From: Paraburkholderia sabiae
Lineage (GTDB): Bacteria > Pseudomonadota > Gammaproteobacteria > Burkholderiales > Burkholderiaceae
Assembly (NCBI RefSeq): GCF_030412785.1
Contig: NZ_CP125295.1
Span: forward strand, 2,852,001-2,916,000
Reading direction: 5' to 3'
Length of the DNA: 64,000 nt
The notes under the pieces: generated by a model
Told to the model about the DNA's origin: nothing
Database searches by the model: none
Seen by the model: only the letters and a program-made list of their open reading frames with translations
Shown here: positions 52,791 to 62,579 of the stretch, piece after piece
Layout: every line of letters begins with the position of its first letter
Position numbering within the stretch: position 1 is the stretch's first letter
Position numbers and translations under genes: made by a program

Positions 52791-54084
52791 CTGAAACACT
52801 CGACCGCCGCGCGGATGCGTTGATCCGCAACTCGTACTATGAAGCTTCGGTTTCGCGTCCGCTCGTCGACGATCCGATGCTCGAAGGCGCGCTCGATGCC
52901 GACGTGTGCGTGATCGGCGCGGGATTCTCGGGCCTGTCGGTGGCGCTGGAATGCCGTGCGCGCGGGCTCTCCGCAGTCGTGCTGGACGCGCATCGTCCGG
53001 GCTGGGGTGCGTCGGGCCGAAACGGCGGACAGATGCTCGCCGGTTTTGCGAAAGACGAGATCATCGAAAAAGAACTGGGCCTTGAGGGCGCGCGCGCAGC
53101 CTGGGCGTTATCGGTCGAAGCCGTCAAGCTCGTGCGTGAACGGATCGAGCGATATGGAATCGATTGCGATTTCACGCCCGGCTTCATGACGGTCGCGACC
53201 AAAGCGAAGCGCGTCCCCGATCTGCGTGATTGGATGGATGCGGCGACGAATCGCTGGGGTTACTCGCATCTTTCGTGGGTCGACGCCGCCGATATGCGCG
53301 ATCGCATCGCGTCGGAATGTTATCTGGCGGGCGTCTACGATGCCTTGTCCGGCCATCTGCATCCGCTCAAGTACTGCCTCGGTCTCGCCGATGCCGCGCG
53401 TCGCGAAGGCGCGCAGCTTTTTGCGCATTCGCCCGTGCTCGAAGTGGGGCGCGGCCTGTCGTGCGCACCGCGACGGGCGAAGTGCGCTGCCGCTTTGTCG
53501 CAGCGTGCGGCAACGCGACGCTCGGCAACGTGTTGCCCGCAGCGATTGCTGCGCGCATCGCGCCTATCGCGTCGTATATCGTGGCGACAGAATCGCTCGG
53601 CAAGGAACGCGCGGATGCGCTAATCAAAGACCGCACCGCGATCTGCGATAACAACTTTTTCCTGCATTACTTCCGCGTGTCGGCGGATCATCGCGTGCTG
53701 TTCGGTGGACGCGCGAGTTCGACGGGCGCCTCGCCCGCCCAACTCACCGACGATATCCGCAAGCGCATGCTCGGCGTGTTCCCGCAACTCGCGGATACGA
53801 AAATCGAATACGCGTGGGGCGGTTTCGTCGACATCACGCGCAATCGAGCGCCCGACTTCGGCTCGATCGATCCGAACTACTTTTACGTGCAAGGCTTCTC
53901 TGGTCATGGCGTCGCGCTGACGGGCATTGCTGGGCGCGTCATCGCGCAGACCATCGCGGGCGATACGGCTGCGCTCGATCTATTCGCACGCATCCGGCAT
54001 GCGCGTTTCCCTGGCGGCCCAGCGCTGCGCGGCCCAGCCCTGGAACTCGGTATGCTTTATCACCGCATACGCGAACTGTTCTAA
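52787..54084 (+). pseudogene. puuB: Second puuB copy (gamma-glutamylputrescine oxidoreductase) with a one-base frameshift
   Basis: Starts with GTG overlapping the stop of copy 1 (GTGA). The first 218 or so residues (ADVCVIGAGFSGLSVALECR; GWGASGRNGGQMLAGF) are in one frame, and the rest (VVRTATGEVRCRFVAACGN; EYAWGGFVDITRNRAPDFG; GFSGHGVALTG) continue in another. Both halves match copy 1 without gaps. The frames join at the G run 53446-53449 (GTGGGGCGCGG): adding one G restores one reading frame of 432 residues. Without it the protein would end at 278 residues and lose half the fold. It is either a pseudogene, a phase-variable gene or a sequencing error. Confidence 0.85.
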
Positions 54085-54225
54085 CGTTCCAAGCCGCGCT
54101 GCAACACGCGCAGTACATGACAGACCGACCTCGAAACGGGCAGAATGTGCACCTCGCCTTCAACGCGCCTTAACAGCCGTGTTGAAGGCTTACCGTAACC
54201 CACTATTCGTTACGACGAGGCGTCG

Positions 54226-55236
54226 ATGACTGCCCTGCTCACTTCTGAAATCGCATCGAAATTCGCGGGACTCGCGCTTGCCCACCTGACGCGCGAGTAT
54301 CCGAACAAGCTCACGCATTCCCTCGCCGGCCCGCAGGACGTGCAAGGTCCGCGCGCGCTGCATCCCATCTTTTACGGCAGCTATGACTGGCACTCGTGCG
54401 TGCACGGCTACTGGTTGCTATTGCATCTGATCGAACGCTTCCCTGAATTGCCCGAAGCGGCGCGCATCATCGCCGTCGTCGACGAGCACTTTACGGAACA
54501 CAACGTCGCCGGCGAGCGCGCCTATCTCGACCTGCCGCATAACCGCGGTTTCGAGCGGCCCTACGGCTGGGCGTGGCTGCTTGCGCTATCGGGTCAGGTC
54601 GCGGCGCTGAAAGTGCCGCAAGGCGAGCGCTGGGCGAAGACCATCGAGCCGCTAACGCAAGCATTCGTTGAACGCTTCGAAGAGTTCTTGCCGAAAGCGA
54701 CGTATCCGCTGCGCGTCGGCACACACTTCAATACCGCATTCGCACTGGCACTCACGCTCGATTTCGCGCATCGCACGCAACGCGATACGCTCGCCAGGCT
54801 GATCGTCGATACCGCGAAGCGCTGGTATCTGAACGACGCCGGATGTCAGGCATGGGAGCCGTCGGGCGACGAGTTTCTGTCGCCTGCGCTGATGGAAGCC
54901 GAGTTGATGCGCCGCGTGTTGGCGCCCGCCGAGTTCGACGCATGGTTCGCGCGCTTTCTGCCGGATCTGGCGCAACGCCAGCCGGCGACGCTGTTCGTTC
55001 CCGCTACCGTTACGGATCGCAGCGACGGCAAGATCGCGCATCTCGACGGGCTGAATCTGAGCCGCGCGTGGTGTCAACGCTCGCTGGCGCGCGCGCTGTC
55101 GAACGACGATCCACGCCGCGCCGCGCTCTTCGAAGCCGCCGACGTGCATCTGGAAAGCGCGCTAGAGCATGTTGCGGGCGACTACATGGGCGAACATTGG
55201 CTCGCCACGTTCGCTACGCTTGCACTCGAGGCGTAG
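54226..55236 (+). CDS. DUF2891 domain protein
   Basis: A 336-residue cytoplasmic protein of the DUF2891 family, predicted alpha/alpha toroid: HPIFYGSYDWHSCVHGYWLLLHL near the N-terminus holds conserved His/Trp/Tyr, and RPYGWAWLLALSGQVAALK follows. No signal. GAGG precedes the ATG. It follows the second puuB by 141 bp on the same strand and may be in the same transcript; role in polyamine use is unknown. Confidence 0.8.
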   Translation: MTALLTSEIASKFAGLALAHLTREYPNKLTHSLAGPQDVQGPRALHPIFYGSYDWHSCVHGYWLLLHLIERFPELPEAARIIAVVDEHFTEHNVAGERAYLDLPHNRGFERPYGWAWLLALSGQVAALKVPQGERWAKTIEPLTQAFVERFEEFLPKATYPLRVGTHFNTAFALALTLDFAHRTQRDTLARLIVDTAKRWYLNDAGCQAWEPSGDEFLSPALMEAELMRRVLAPAEFDAWFARFLPDLAQRQPATLFVPATVTDRSDGKIAHLDGLNLSRAWCQRSLARALSNDDPRRAALFEAADVHLESALEHVAGDYMGEHWLATFATLALEA

Positions 55237-55271
55237 CCACTAACGCGCATATCGCTCGCGCAAAGCAAAAG

Positions 55272-55310
55272 AAAAACGGCCAGTGCTTTCAAAGGCACTG
55301 GCCGCTTTTT
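55272..55310. terminator. Bidirectional terminator after the polyamine region
   Basis: CGGCCAGTGC (55277-55286) and GCACTGGCCG (55295-55304) are perfect 10-bp arms, with A5 upstream and T5 downstream. It lies between two convergent genes. Confidence 0.93.
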
Positions 55311-55328
55311 ATCGCATCGTTCTTTACG

Positions 55329-56777
55329 TCAATGCGAAATCTCTTCGAGCGCGATGCCTCGCGTGCGCGGCCCCATCATGCCGATCACGATCATCACGAT
55401 CGCCATCGCACCCGCGATGAACACGAATACGCCTGTCGATCCAAAGTACTTCAGCACCGATGCGATAAAGAACGCCGTGAAGATCGCTGAAAAACGGCTC
55501 CACGAATAAACGAAGCCGACTGCGCGCGCCCGGATGCTGGTCGGAAAGAGTTCGGCCTGATACGCGTGATAGCTGTACGACATGATGTTGCTGCCGAGCG
55601 TCAGCCCCACGCCGAGACAGATCAGCAGCACAGCCGCCGTCGTCTGACTGAACCACAACCCGCACACGATGATCAGCGCTGCCATCGCGACGATCACGCT
55701 CTTGCGCTCGTAGCGGTCCGCGATGAACAGCCCGATGATGGGACCGATCGGCGCCGCGAGCGCAATGATGGTCGAATACGCGAGGCTCGTCGTCACAGTA
55801 ATGCCCTGCTTGATCAGCAGTGTCGGCACCCAGTTCGCGAAGCCATAAAAGCCCACGGTCTGGAAGATGTTGAAGATGGCCAGCATCAGCGTGCGGCTGC
55901 GATACGGCGGCACCCACATGTCGCTGAAACGTCCACTCGGCGGCACGGGAACGGGCGGCGCTGCGGCCGGCAGCGGCTTGCCGTACTCGGCCTCGACCTT
56001 CGCTTCGAGTGCGCGCATCACGCGGTCCGCTTCTTCGACGCGCCCTTGTTGCGCGAGCCAGCGCGGGCTTTCGGGCAGATTGCGACGGATCCACCAGACG
56101 AACAGCGCGCCGTGTGCGCCGATCAGCACGACCCAACGCCAGCCGTCGAGTCCGAGCGGTGCGCTCGGCACCAGCAGCCACGCGAGAAACGCAACGACAG
56201 GCACAGCCGTAAAGCCGACCGCCTGTTCGCACGCAAACGCACGGCCGCGGATGTGCTTCGGCACCAGCTCGGAGATATACGTGCCGATCGTCACCAGTTC
56301 GACGCCGATGCCGAGGCCTGCCATGAAGCGCCAGAAGTTGAGCCCCGTCGCCGTTTCCTGAAACGCCATGATCAAGTTCGCGACGGTGTACCACAGCAGC
56401 GAATACGTGAAGATCGCGCGACGCCCAAAGCGGTCGGCGAGAAAGCCGCATGCGATCGTGCCGATGAACAGGCCGAGAAACAGCGTTGCGATGAAGCTCG
56501 CTATGCCCGTCGTGCCAAACAGGCCATGCGTGGTCGCAGTCAGAATGCCGCTCTTGACGATGCCCGGCGCGACATAGCCCGTATAAAGCAGATCGTAGAG
56601 TTCGAAGAAGAAGCCGAGACTCAGCATCACGACGAGCTTCCAGACGGAGCGCGTCGCGGGCAGACGGTCGAGCCGCGCGCCGATGGAGCCCGCGTCGATG
56701 GCGAGGGAAGAAGCAGCGTGCGTGCAGTTCTGCTGGTTCCCAGGCTGCAAGGTGCCCGCCTGGTCTTGCGTTGTCAT
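55329..56777 (-). CDS. MFS transporter, sugar-porter-like (SV2/metabolite:H+ symporter type)
   Basis: A 482-residue 12-helix carrier. Helix 1 has MLSLGFFFELYDLLYTGYV, the loop 2-3 motif is GFLADRFGRRAIF, and the central loop has RRNLPESPRWLAQQGRVEEAD, a sugar-porter hallmark. AGGAGA precedes the ATG. The substrate is unknown; a small organic acid or sugar is likely. It follows the SulP gene, 83 bp downstream on the minus strand. Confidence 0.87.
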   Translation of the reverse strand: MTTQDQAGTLQPGNQQNCTHAASSLAIDAGSIGARLDRLPATRSVWKLVVMLSLGFFFELYDLLYTGYVAPGIVKSGILTATTHGLFGTTGIASFIATLFLGLFIGTIACGFLADRFGRRAIFTYSLLWYTVANLIMAFQETATGLNFWRFMAGLGIGVELVTIGTYISELVPKHIRGRAFACEQAVGFTAVPVVAFLAWLLVPSAPLGLDGWRWVVLIGAHGALFVWWIRRNLPESPRWLAQQGRVEEADRVMRALEAKVEAEYGKPLPAAAPPVPVPPSGRFSDMWVPPYRSRTLMLAIFNIFQTVGFYGFANWVPTLLIKQGITVTTSLAYSTIIALAAPIGPIIGLFIADRYERKSVIVAMAALIIVCGLWFSQTTAAVLLICLGVGLTLGSNIMSYSYHAYQAELFPTSIRARAVGFVYSWSRFSAIFTAFFIASVLKYFGSTGVFVFIAGAMAIVMIVIGMMGPRTRGIALEEISH

Positions 56778-56860
56778 TGTTCTGTCTCCTGTGTCGATGC
56801 GAGCCCGGCGTGCGATGCAAGCCAGGCTCGCATTGTAGCCGCGCTTCGCTTATGACTCGC

Positions 56861-58354
56861 CTATGCGGCAGATGTCGTGTCCATCACCACGCTCGCATCG
56901 GCGCGCTGCAACAGACGCCGGTTGCGTGTCGACAGATTCGTCAGCCGCAGACGTTTGCCGAGCTTCGCATAGCGCTCGTGCAGCGTTTCGAGCGCCGCAA
57001 TCGCCGAATGATCCGCGAAATGCAGGTGTCGGCAATCGAGCGTCACGTCGGCGGGATCGTTGTGCGGCTCGAAGAGCGCATGAAAATGCGTCGTCGATGC
57101 GAAAAACAGGGTGCCGCGCGGCGCGTGCGTCGTTTCTCCGTCTGCGCCGTCCGTGGTCTCGCGGTGAATTTCGTTTGCGTGCTGCCACGCGAAACTCAGC
57201 GCCGAAATGACGATGCCGCACAGCACGGCCGTCGCGAGATCGGTGAACACGGTGATCGCAGTAACGGCGACGATCACGAGCGCGTCGCTACGTGGCACTT
57301 TTTTCAGCGCGCGCAACGAGCCCCACGAGAACGTCTGTTGTGCCACGACGAACATCACGCCGACCAGCGCCGCGAGCGGAATGCGCTCGATCAACGGCGA
57401 CAGGAACAGGATGAACAGCAGGATCATCACGCCGCTCGTCACGCCCGACACGCGCGTGCGCCCGCCCGAACTGAGGTTGATCACGGTCTGACCGATCATC
57501 GCGCAGCCGCCCATCGCGCCGAACAGACCCGACACGATATTGGCCGCACCCAGCGCAATGCATTCGCGATTCGGCTGGCCGCGCGATTCCGTGATCTCGT
57601 CGGTGAGATTGAACGTGAGCAGCGTTTCGAGCAGACCGACCATCGACATCAGCGCCGCGTACGGAAACACGATACGCAGCGTGTCGAGATCGAACGGTAC
57701 GCCCGGCACGCTGAATTGCGGCAGCCCGCCCGCAATGTGCGCCATATCGCCGAGCGTGCGCGTCGGCAGATGCAGCAGTTCGCTCAGCACGCCAATGCCG
57801 ACGATGGCAGCGAGCGCAGGCGGCACCGCTTTGGTGAGGCGCGGCAAGCCGTACACGATCGCGATCGTCAATGCGACGAGCCCGCACATCAGCCACAGCG
57901 CCTGGCCGTGCAGCCACGCGGTGCCTTGCGGCGTCGCCTGCCTGAAGTGTTCGAGCTGCGCCATTGCGATGATGATGGCGAGTCCGTTGACGAAGCCGAG
58001 CATCACGGGATGCGGCACCATCCGGATCAGCTTGCCCAGACGCAGCGCGCCGAACAGCATCATCAGCACGCCGCCCAGCACGACGGTCGCGAACAGATAC
58101 TGCGGACCGTGCTGCACGACGAGCGCGACGATCACCACGGCCATCGACCCCGCTGCCCCCGAAATCATGCCCGGCCGCCCGCCGAACAGCGCGGTGATCG
58201 TGCAGATAAAAAAGGCGCCATACAGGCCCATCAGCGGATTGAGATGCGCGACGAGCGCGAACGCAATGCACTCGGGCACCAAGGCAAACGACGACGTGAG
58301 GCCGGCGAGCACGTCACCGCGCAGCGAAGAGAAGTTGAAACGGCGGTCTTGCAT
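56861..58354 (-). CDS. SulP-family inorganic anion transporter with STAS domain
   Basis: A 497-residue transporter with about 11-14 helices (LAGLTSSFALVPECIAFALV; GGCAMIGQTVINL; SGGRTRVSGVTSG) and a C-terminal cytoplasmic STAS domain (DVTLDCRHLHFADHSAIAALETL). SulP proteins move sulfate, bicarbonate or C4-dicarboxylates. The start at 58354 is chosen because an upstream frame extension has no family sequence. Substrate cannot be told here. Confidence 0.9.
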   Translation of the reverse strand: MQDRRFNFSSLRGDVLAGLTSSFALVPECIAFALVAHLNPLMGLYGAFFICTITALFGGRPGMISGAAGSMAVVIVALVVQHGPQYLFATVVLGGVLMMLFGALRLGKLIRMVPHPVMLGFVNGLAIIIAMAQLEHFRQATPQGTAWLHGQALWLMCGLVALTIAIVYGLPRLTKAVPPALAAIVGIGVLSELLHLPTRTLGDMAHIAGGLPQFSVPGVPFDLDTLRIVFPYAALMSMVGLLETLLTFNLTDEITESRGQPNRECIALGAANIVSGLFGAMGGCAMIGQTVINLSSGGRTRVSGVTSGVMILLFILFLSPLIERIPLAALVGVMFVVAQQTFSWGSLRALKKVPRSDALVIVAVTAITVFTDLATAVLCGIVISALSFAWQHANEIHRETTDGADGETTHAPRGTLFFASTTHFHALFEPHNDPADVTLDCRHLHFADHSAIAALETLHERYAKLGKRLRLTNLSTRNRRLLQRADASVVMDTTSAA

Positions 58355-58702
58355 GTTGTTGTTCGAACGGATCGGGCGCGCGGTCACGCAACACTCACGC
58401 GCGCAGGCAAAGTGGACGGATTGCGATGCACCCGGTCTGGGCACGACGGGCTCGGCCTACGCGAGGTGGCGTACCGAGGTGGCGTACGTTCGGGTGCAAA
58501 GATGAACAGATGGAAAAGACAGGCTCGTGACGGCCTGGCGGGCCGGACGGCCCGATGTGCGAGACTCTCGCAGCGCACGCGATTCTACAGGGTCCGCCGC
58601 TCGCGCGCAGTGACACCCGCAGTGAAACCCGCAGGGACACTCGAAGAAAAGCGCCGCGTATTCATAGGGAAACGCGGGCGCCTGATGTCGGTAGCCGGTC
58701 CT
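58355..58702. other. Intergenic region between the SulP and DUF1488 genes
   Basis: A 348-bp gap between two minus-strand genes. It contains a 13-bp direct repeat (58462-58487) and a short run of CCCGCAG-type near repeats at 58610-58640. No gene or terminator is clear. Confidence 0.45.
58462..58487. repeat. Tandem 13-bp repeat CGAGGTGGCGTAC
   Basis: Two exact adjacent copies (58462-58474, 58475-58487) upstream of the SulP gene. Could be a slipped-strand duplication or a pair of direct-repeat regulator sites. Confidence 0.6.
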
Positions 58703-58972
58703 TTACCGGTATTCGAAATCGTCTGCGGTAATCAACACCTGCGTCACCCCTTTCGCGAGCGCCTTGCGCTCGGCGACAGCGGTGATACGGCGCTGGCCGT
58801 TGCCAAACGCCTTCGTGAGGTGCGATTCGTCCGCGCCGCGCTCCAGCCAGAAATGCCGCTCGAGTGCATCGCGCGTGATCGCGCAGCCTATCGCGCGCTT
58901 TTGCACGACGATATCGAAAGTCACGGACTGGCCGTTATGCGAAAGGGCGAAATTGCTTAAGGACTGTTCCAT
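58703..58972 (-). CDS. DUF1488 family protein
   Basis: An 89-residue cytoplasmic protein. The family pattern is visible: GQSVTFDIVVQKRAIGCAIT, then DALERHFWLE and RRITAVAERKALAKG. The start at 58972 is chosen from AGAGGC upstream. Single gene; function unknown. Confidence 0.7.
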   Translation of the reverse strand: MEQSLSNFALSHNGQSVTFDIVVQKRAIGCAITRDALERHFWLERGADESHLTKAFGNGQRRITAVAERKALAKGVTQVLITADDFEYR

Positions 58973-59447
58973 TTTCAGCCTCTCTTGAACTGCGATTACC
59001 TGTATTGCGTGTTGCTTTCGTGAACCGTGCGTGAATATTCCCGCACACAAACTATCTCATTCCGTTCGGCATCGATCATTTCGGGCGAACCCTTGAAGTG
59101 CCTCACTGCAAACGTTTTTATGGCCGCGACACATGTCGTCTTCAGATGGCGACGATAAAAAACGTCCGACATGTTCGCATTTTGAAGGCTTTCGTGCAGA
59201 TCACCTCCGCCGTGAGACCTCGATTTACGCGCGCAGTTGCATGGCGCGCAGTGCGGAGTTCTCAATCCGACTTACCTCTGACGAAACTTTGTGCACGAAC
59301 GAATCCGCGCTTTAAAAGGTATTCCTGTGGAGAAGCATACAACGCAATCGTTTGCGGGATATGTCACGCGCCCTGCAATGGAGAAATCCATGTTATGGCA
59401 GAACCCCGTATGATCGAGGCTCTTAAAAGAACTCATACGAATCGTCG
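58973..59447. other. Intergenic region before the EamA transporter gene
   Basis: A 475-bp region between the divergent DUF1488 and EamA genes with somewhat lower GC. Promoters for both must lie here. No palindrome, RNA gene or supported ORF; the start at 59448 has no strong ribosome site. Confidence 0.45.
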
Positions 59448-60335
59448 ATGAAGCAGCCGCGCTGGACGGGACTCATCTATCTGCTGATCACCGCAACGGG
59501 ATGGGCGCTCAACTGGCCCGCCATGAAAGTGCTGCTGCGCGAATGGCCGCCGCTTTTTTCGCGCGGCGTCGCAGGCGTGACAGCCTCGCTGCTGCTCGGG
59601 GTCGTCGCCGTGTGCGTCGGCGAAAAACCGCGCGTGCCGCGCCAGTACGTGCCGCGTCTGCTGCTCGCGGCCTGCACGAATGTCTTTGCATGGATGGGCT
59701 TTTCGACGCTGTCGATGAAATGGCTCAGCGTCAGCGAAGGCGCGCTGCTCGTCTACACGATGCCGATCTGGGCGATGCTGCTGGCGTGGCCGATTCTGTC
59801 GCGCAGGCCGTCGACCGTCGAATTTCTTGCGCTGCTGCTTGGGCTTGCGGGCGTTGTCGTGCTGCTGGGCGGGCGCGATGTCGCCTTCGACGCGGGCAAG
59901 ATCGCCGGCATCGCCTTCGCGCTGCTCGCCGCCGTGCTGTTCGCGCTCGGCACCGTGATCGCGCGCACGCCGATTCCCGTCGCGCCGATCAGCCTCGTCG
60001 CGTGGCAGGTCGGACTCGGCTGCGCGCCGATGATCGTCGCGGGCCTGTTGATCGAGCATCCCGTCCTCGCCTCGCTGCACACGGACGGCTGGGCCGTGCT
60101 GATCTACATGACGCTCGTGCCGATGGGCGTGTGCTACCTCGCGTGGTTCGCGACGTTGCGGCATCTACCGCCGCAGATCGCATCGATCGGCATGCTGCTC
60201 GTGCCCATCATGGGTATCGTCGCGGCGGCGCTTGCGCTCGGCGAACCGCTCGGCTGGAAGGAAGCCCTGGCGATGGCGCTGACGTTGAGCGGCGTCGCGC
60301 TGGCCTTGCGGCGCAAGGCACCGCAGACTGATTGA
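59448..60335 (+). CDS. EamA-family (DMT) metabolite exporter
   Basis: A 295-residue inner-membrane protein with ten helices in two EamA repeats (WTGLIYLLITATGWALNWPAM; WQVGLGCAPMIVAGLLIEHP). Usually exports amino acids or other metabolites. The C-terminal end is basic. It converges with the SRPBCC gene, 22 bp apart. Substrate unknown. Confidence 0.87.
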   Translation: MKQPRWTGLIYLLITATGWALNWPAMKVLLREWPPLFSRGVAGVTASLLLGVVAVCVGEKPRVPRQYVPRLLLAACTNVFAWMGFSTLSMKWLSVSEGALLVYTMPIWAMLLAWPILSRRPSTVEFLALLLGLAGVVVLLGGRDVAFDAGKIAGIAFALLAAVLFALGTVIARTPIPVAPISLVAWQVGLGCAPMIVAGLLIEHPVLASLHTDGWAVLIYMTLVPMGVCYLAWFATLRHLPPQIASIGMLLVPIMGIVAAALALGEPLGWKEALAMALTLSGVALALRRKAPQTD

Positions 60336-60357
60336 AGCGCTCGCCGGACAAGGCGGG

Positions 60358-60894
60358 TTATGGCTGTTCGAGCACGTCCTTGAGCCGCTCGACGGCTTCG
60401 TCGGACTCTGACTGGATCTTCGCGCGCAGCAAGACCGCGTTGAGCAGCGCGAACCACAGCGTCGGCGAGCGATACGTGAAGGTGCGCTCGAACTCCGTGC
60501 CGTCCGCGTCGGGCGTCAGCGCGTAGCTGACGGTGCCCGCCGGACGGCCTTCTATCGTGCCGTCGATCGTCCATTTCTGCGGACGTTGACGTTCGACAAC
60601 CGTCCACACCACGTGCCCGCGCCGCCCCGCCACACGAAATTCTTCCGTGGTCCGTTCGCCGAGGTCGAGGGGGTGATCGATCGCGCCCGTCACCGACAGC
60701 GACGACGGATGCCACGCGGGCCAGTGCGCAGGCGTCGTCACGTAGTCGAAAACGGCCGTGGGCGGGCGCGCGATCGGCATGGCGGTGACAATGGTCGTCG
60801 ACAGAGGGTAGGCGCGCGGCAGCGGAATGAACAACACGCCGATGGCGGCCGCCACGCATGCCACCGTCACGATCGCTCGCAGTAGCGTTTTCAT
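60358..60894 (-). CDS. SRPBCC-family protein with N-terminal membrane anchor
   Basis: A 178-residue protein: a single hydrophobic segment (LLRAIVTVACVAAAIGVLF) followed by a START/polyketide-cyclase-like domain (PPTAVFDYVTTPAHWPAWHPS; VWTVVERQRPQKWTIDG), a helix-grip fold that binds lipids or other hydrophobic ligands. The start at 60894 is chosen because the longer frame is Arg-rich and not family-like. Probably anchored in the inner membrane; ligand unknown. Confidence 0.8.
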   Translation of the reverse strand: MKTLLRAIVTVACVAAAIGVLFIPLPRAYPLSTTIVTAMPIARPPTAVFDYVTTPAHWPAWHPSSLSVTGAIDHPLDLGERTTEEFRVAGRRGHVVWTVVERQRPQKWTIDGTIEGRPAGTVSYALTPDADGTEFERTFTYRSPTLWFALLNAVLLRAKIQSESDEAVERLKDVLEQP

Positions 60895-61056
60895 CGCTGT
60901 TCGCGCCGTGCCCGCGCGCGTCCGAATGAAGCGGGGTTCGGGCCGCCGCCTGTATGAAAGCAGCCCGCGTGACGATCTTACTGCTACCGTATGCGGGCGG
61001 CGACGTCGCCGCGCACTTCGCACGCTGTCACGCTAATGGAACATGGAACACGACCG

Positions 61057-61464
61057 ATGCAAGCCCATCCCCTACGCCTGCACCCTGGACAGGACCTGCG
61101 CGACGCTCTCGAACAGACCGCGCATGAACTCGGCGCGACGGCAGCCTTCGTCGTGCAGGGCATCGGCAGCCTCAGCGTCGCGCAGTTGCGATTCGCGGGC
61201 ATCGATCAACCGACGGAATTGCGCGGCGACCTGGAAATCCTGACGCTCGCGGGATCGGTTGCACCCGACGGCGCGCATCTGCACATGTCCGTATCCGATG
61301 CAGAAGGCCGCGTGTTCGGCGGACATGTGGCGCGCGGCTGCATCGTACGAACGACCGTTGAAATTCTGCTCGCGCTGCTGCCGGATCATGCGTTCTCGCG
61401 TGAGCCCGATCCGCAAACGGGCTTCATGGAGCTATTCATTCGCAAGGCTGCGCCCGGCAAATAG
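61057..61464 (+). CDS. PPC/DUF296 domain protein
   Basis: A 135-residue single-domain protein of the PPC (DUF296) family, named for plant AT-hook proteins but common in bacteria: HPGQDLRDALEQTAHELGATAAFVV and GDLEILTLAGSVAPDGAHLHMSVSD, ending GGHVARGCIVRTTVEILL. The conserved His in LHMSVSD and in GGHVARG are likely metal or active-site residues. Start 61057 is preferred over 61036. Function unknown. Confidence 0.78.
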   Translation: MQAHPLRLHPGQDLRDALEQTAHELGATAAFVVQGIGSLSVAQLRFAGIDQPTELRGDLEILTLAGSVAPDGAHLHMSVSDAEGRVFGGHVARGCIVRTTVEILLALLPDHAFSREPDPQTGFMELFIRKAAPGK

Positions 61465-61611
61465 CGGCTTGAATCGCGGCTGGAATGGGATTCGCCTGTC
61501 TGTTCGATTGGCCGATGTCCGCGCGCGGTAGGAGCGTGCGCCGCTATGCCTTACACTTGTCGGGTCGGAATTGCATGCTCATCAATCAGTTGTTCAAGGA
61601 GGGAAACGTCC

Positions 61612-62508
61612 GTGGCAAATGAAAAAATGTTGGCGCAGATTTCGGAGAAGGCGGGCTTCATTGCCGCGCTCGACCAGAGCGGCGGCTCCACGCCTGGCGC
61701 ATTGCGGCAGTACGGCATTCCCGACGACGCCTATAGCGGCGACGCCGAAATGTTCAAGCTGATCCATGAAATGCGCGTGCGCATCATCACCGCCCCTGCA
61801 TTCACGGGCGAAAAAGTCATCGCGGCGATTCTCTTCGAAGCCACGATGGATGGGCAGGCTCAAGGCAAGCCGGTGCCGGCGTTCCTGTGGGAAGACCGCG
61901 GCGTCGTGCCGTTCCTCAAGGTCGACAAGGGACTCGAAGCAGAAAGCGACGGCGTGCGTCTGATGAAGCCGATTCCCGGACTCGACGCGCTCGTCGCACG
62001 CGCGGTCAAGCTCGGCATTTTCGGCACCAAGATGCGCTCGGTCATCGAGCAGAATTCGCCTGCGGGGATTGCCGCTGTCGTCAAGCAGCAGTTCGAATAC
62101 GGCGCGCAAATCGACGCGGGCGGCCTCATGCCGATCCTCGAACCCGAAGTGTCGATCAAGACGCCGGATAAAGCCGGCGCAGAAAAGGCGCTGCGCGACG
62201 AGATCCTCAAAGGTCTGGACGCCCTCCCCGCCGACAAGCAGGTCATGCTCAAGCTGACCATCCCCGATGTCGCCGATTTCTACAAGCCGCTGATCGATCA
62301 TCCGCGCGTGCTGCGCGTCGTGGCGCTATCGGGCGGCTATACGCGCACGGAAGCCTGCAAACTGCTCGCGAAGAATCACGGCATGATCGCGAGCTTTTCG
62401 CGCGCGCTGATCAACGACCTGAAGAAGCCGATGAGCGACAGCGAGTTCGATGCGAAGCTGGCTGAAGCGATCGACGAGATTTACGACGCGTCTGCCGTCA
62501 AGGTCTAA
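61612..62508 (+). CDS. Class I fructose-bisphosphate aldolase
   Basis: A 298-residue Schiff-base aldolase cleaving fructose-1,6-bisphosphate. The start is GTG with AAGGAGGG upstream. FIAALDQSGGSTPGALRQYG, FLWEDRGVVPFLKVDKGL (with the active-site Lys region) and MLKLTIPDVADFYKPL are typical of the bacterial class I type. It is a single gene with its own terminator. Confidence 0.92.
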   Translation: MANEKMLAQISEKAGFIAALDQSGGSTPGALRQYGIPDDAYSGDAEMFKLIHEMRVRIITAPAFTGEKVIAAILFEATMDGQAQGKPVPAFLWEDRGVVPFLKVDKGLEAESDGVRLMKPIPGLDALVARAVKLGIFGTKMRSVIEQNSPAGIAAVVKQQFEYGAQIDAGGLMPILEPEVSIKTPDKAGAEKALRDEILKGLDALPADKQVMLKLTIPDVADFYKPLIDHPRVLRVVALSGGYTRTEACKLLAKNHGMIASFSRALINDLKKPMSDSEFDAKLAEAIDEIYDASAVKV

Positions 62509-62522
62509 ACAGTTGTTTTCAT

Positions 62523-62560
62523 GAAGCCGCGCGCCTTCGGGGCGCGCGGCTTCGTCTTTT
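62523..62560 (+). terminator. Rho-independent terminator after the aldolase gene
   Basis: GAAGCCGCGCGCC (62523-62535) and GGCGCGCGGCTTC (62541-62553) form a perfect 13-bp stem with a TTCGG loop, followed by GTCTTTT. Confidence 0.95.
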
Positions 62561-62579
62561 ATGCGGCCGATGCGCCGTG

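Noticed and set aside
56771..58960. 729-residue plus-strand frame opposite the SulP gene
   Set aside because: Longest shadow in the window; very Arg/His/Gln-rich and opposite a complete membrane transporter.
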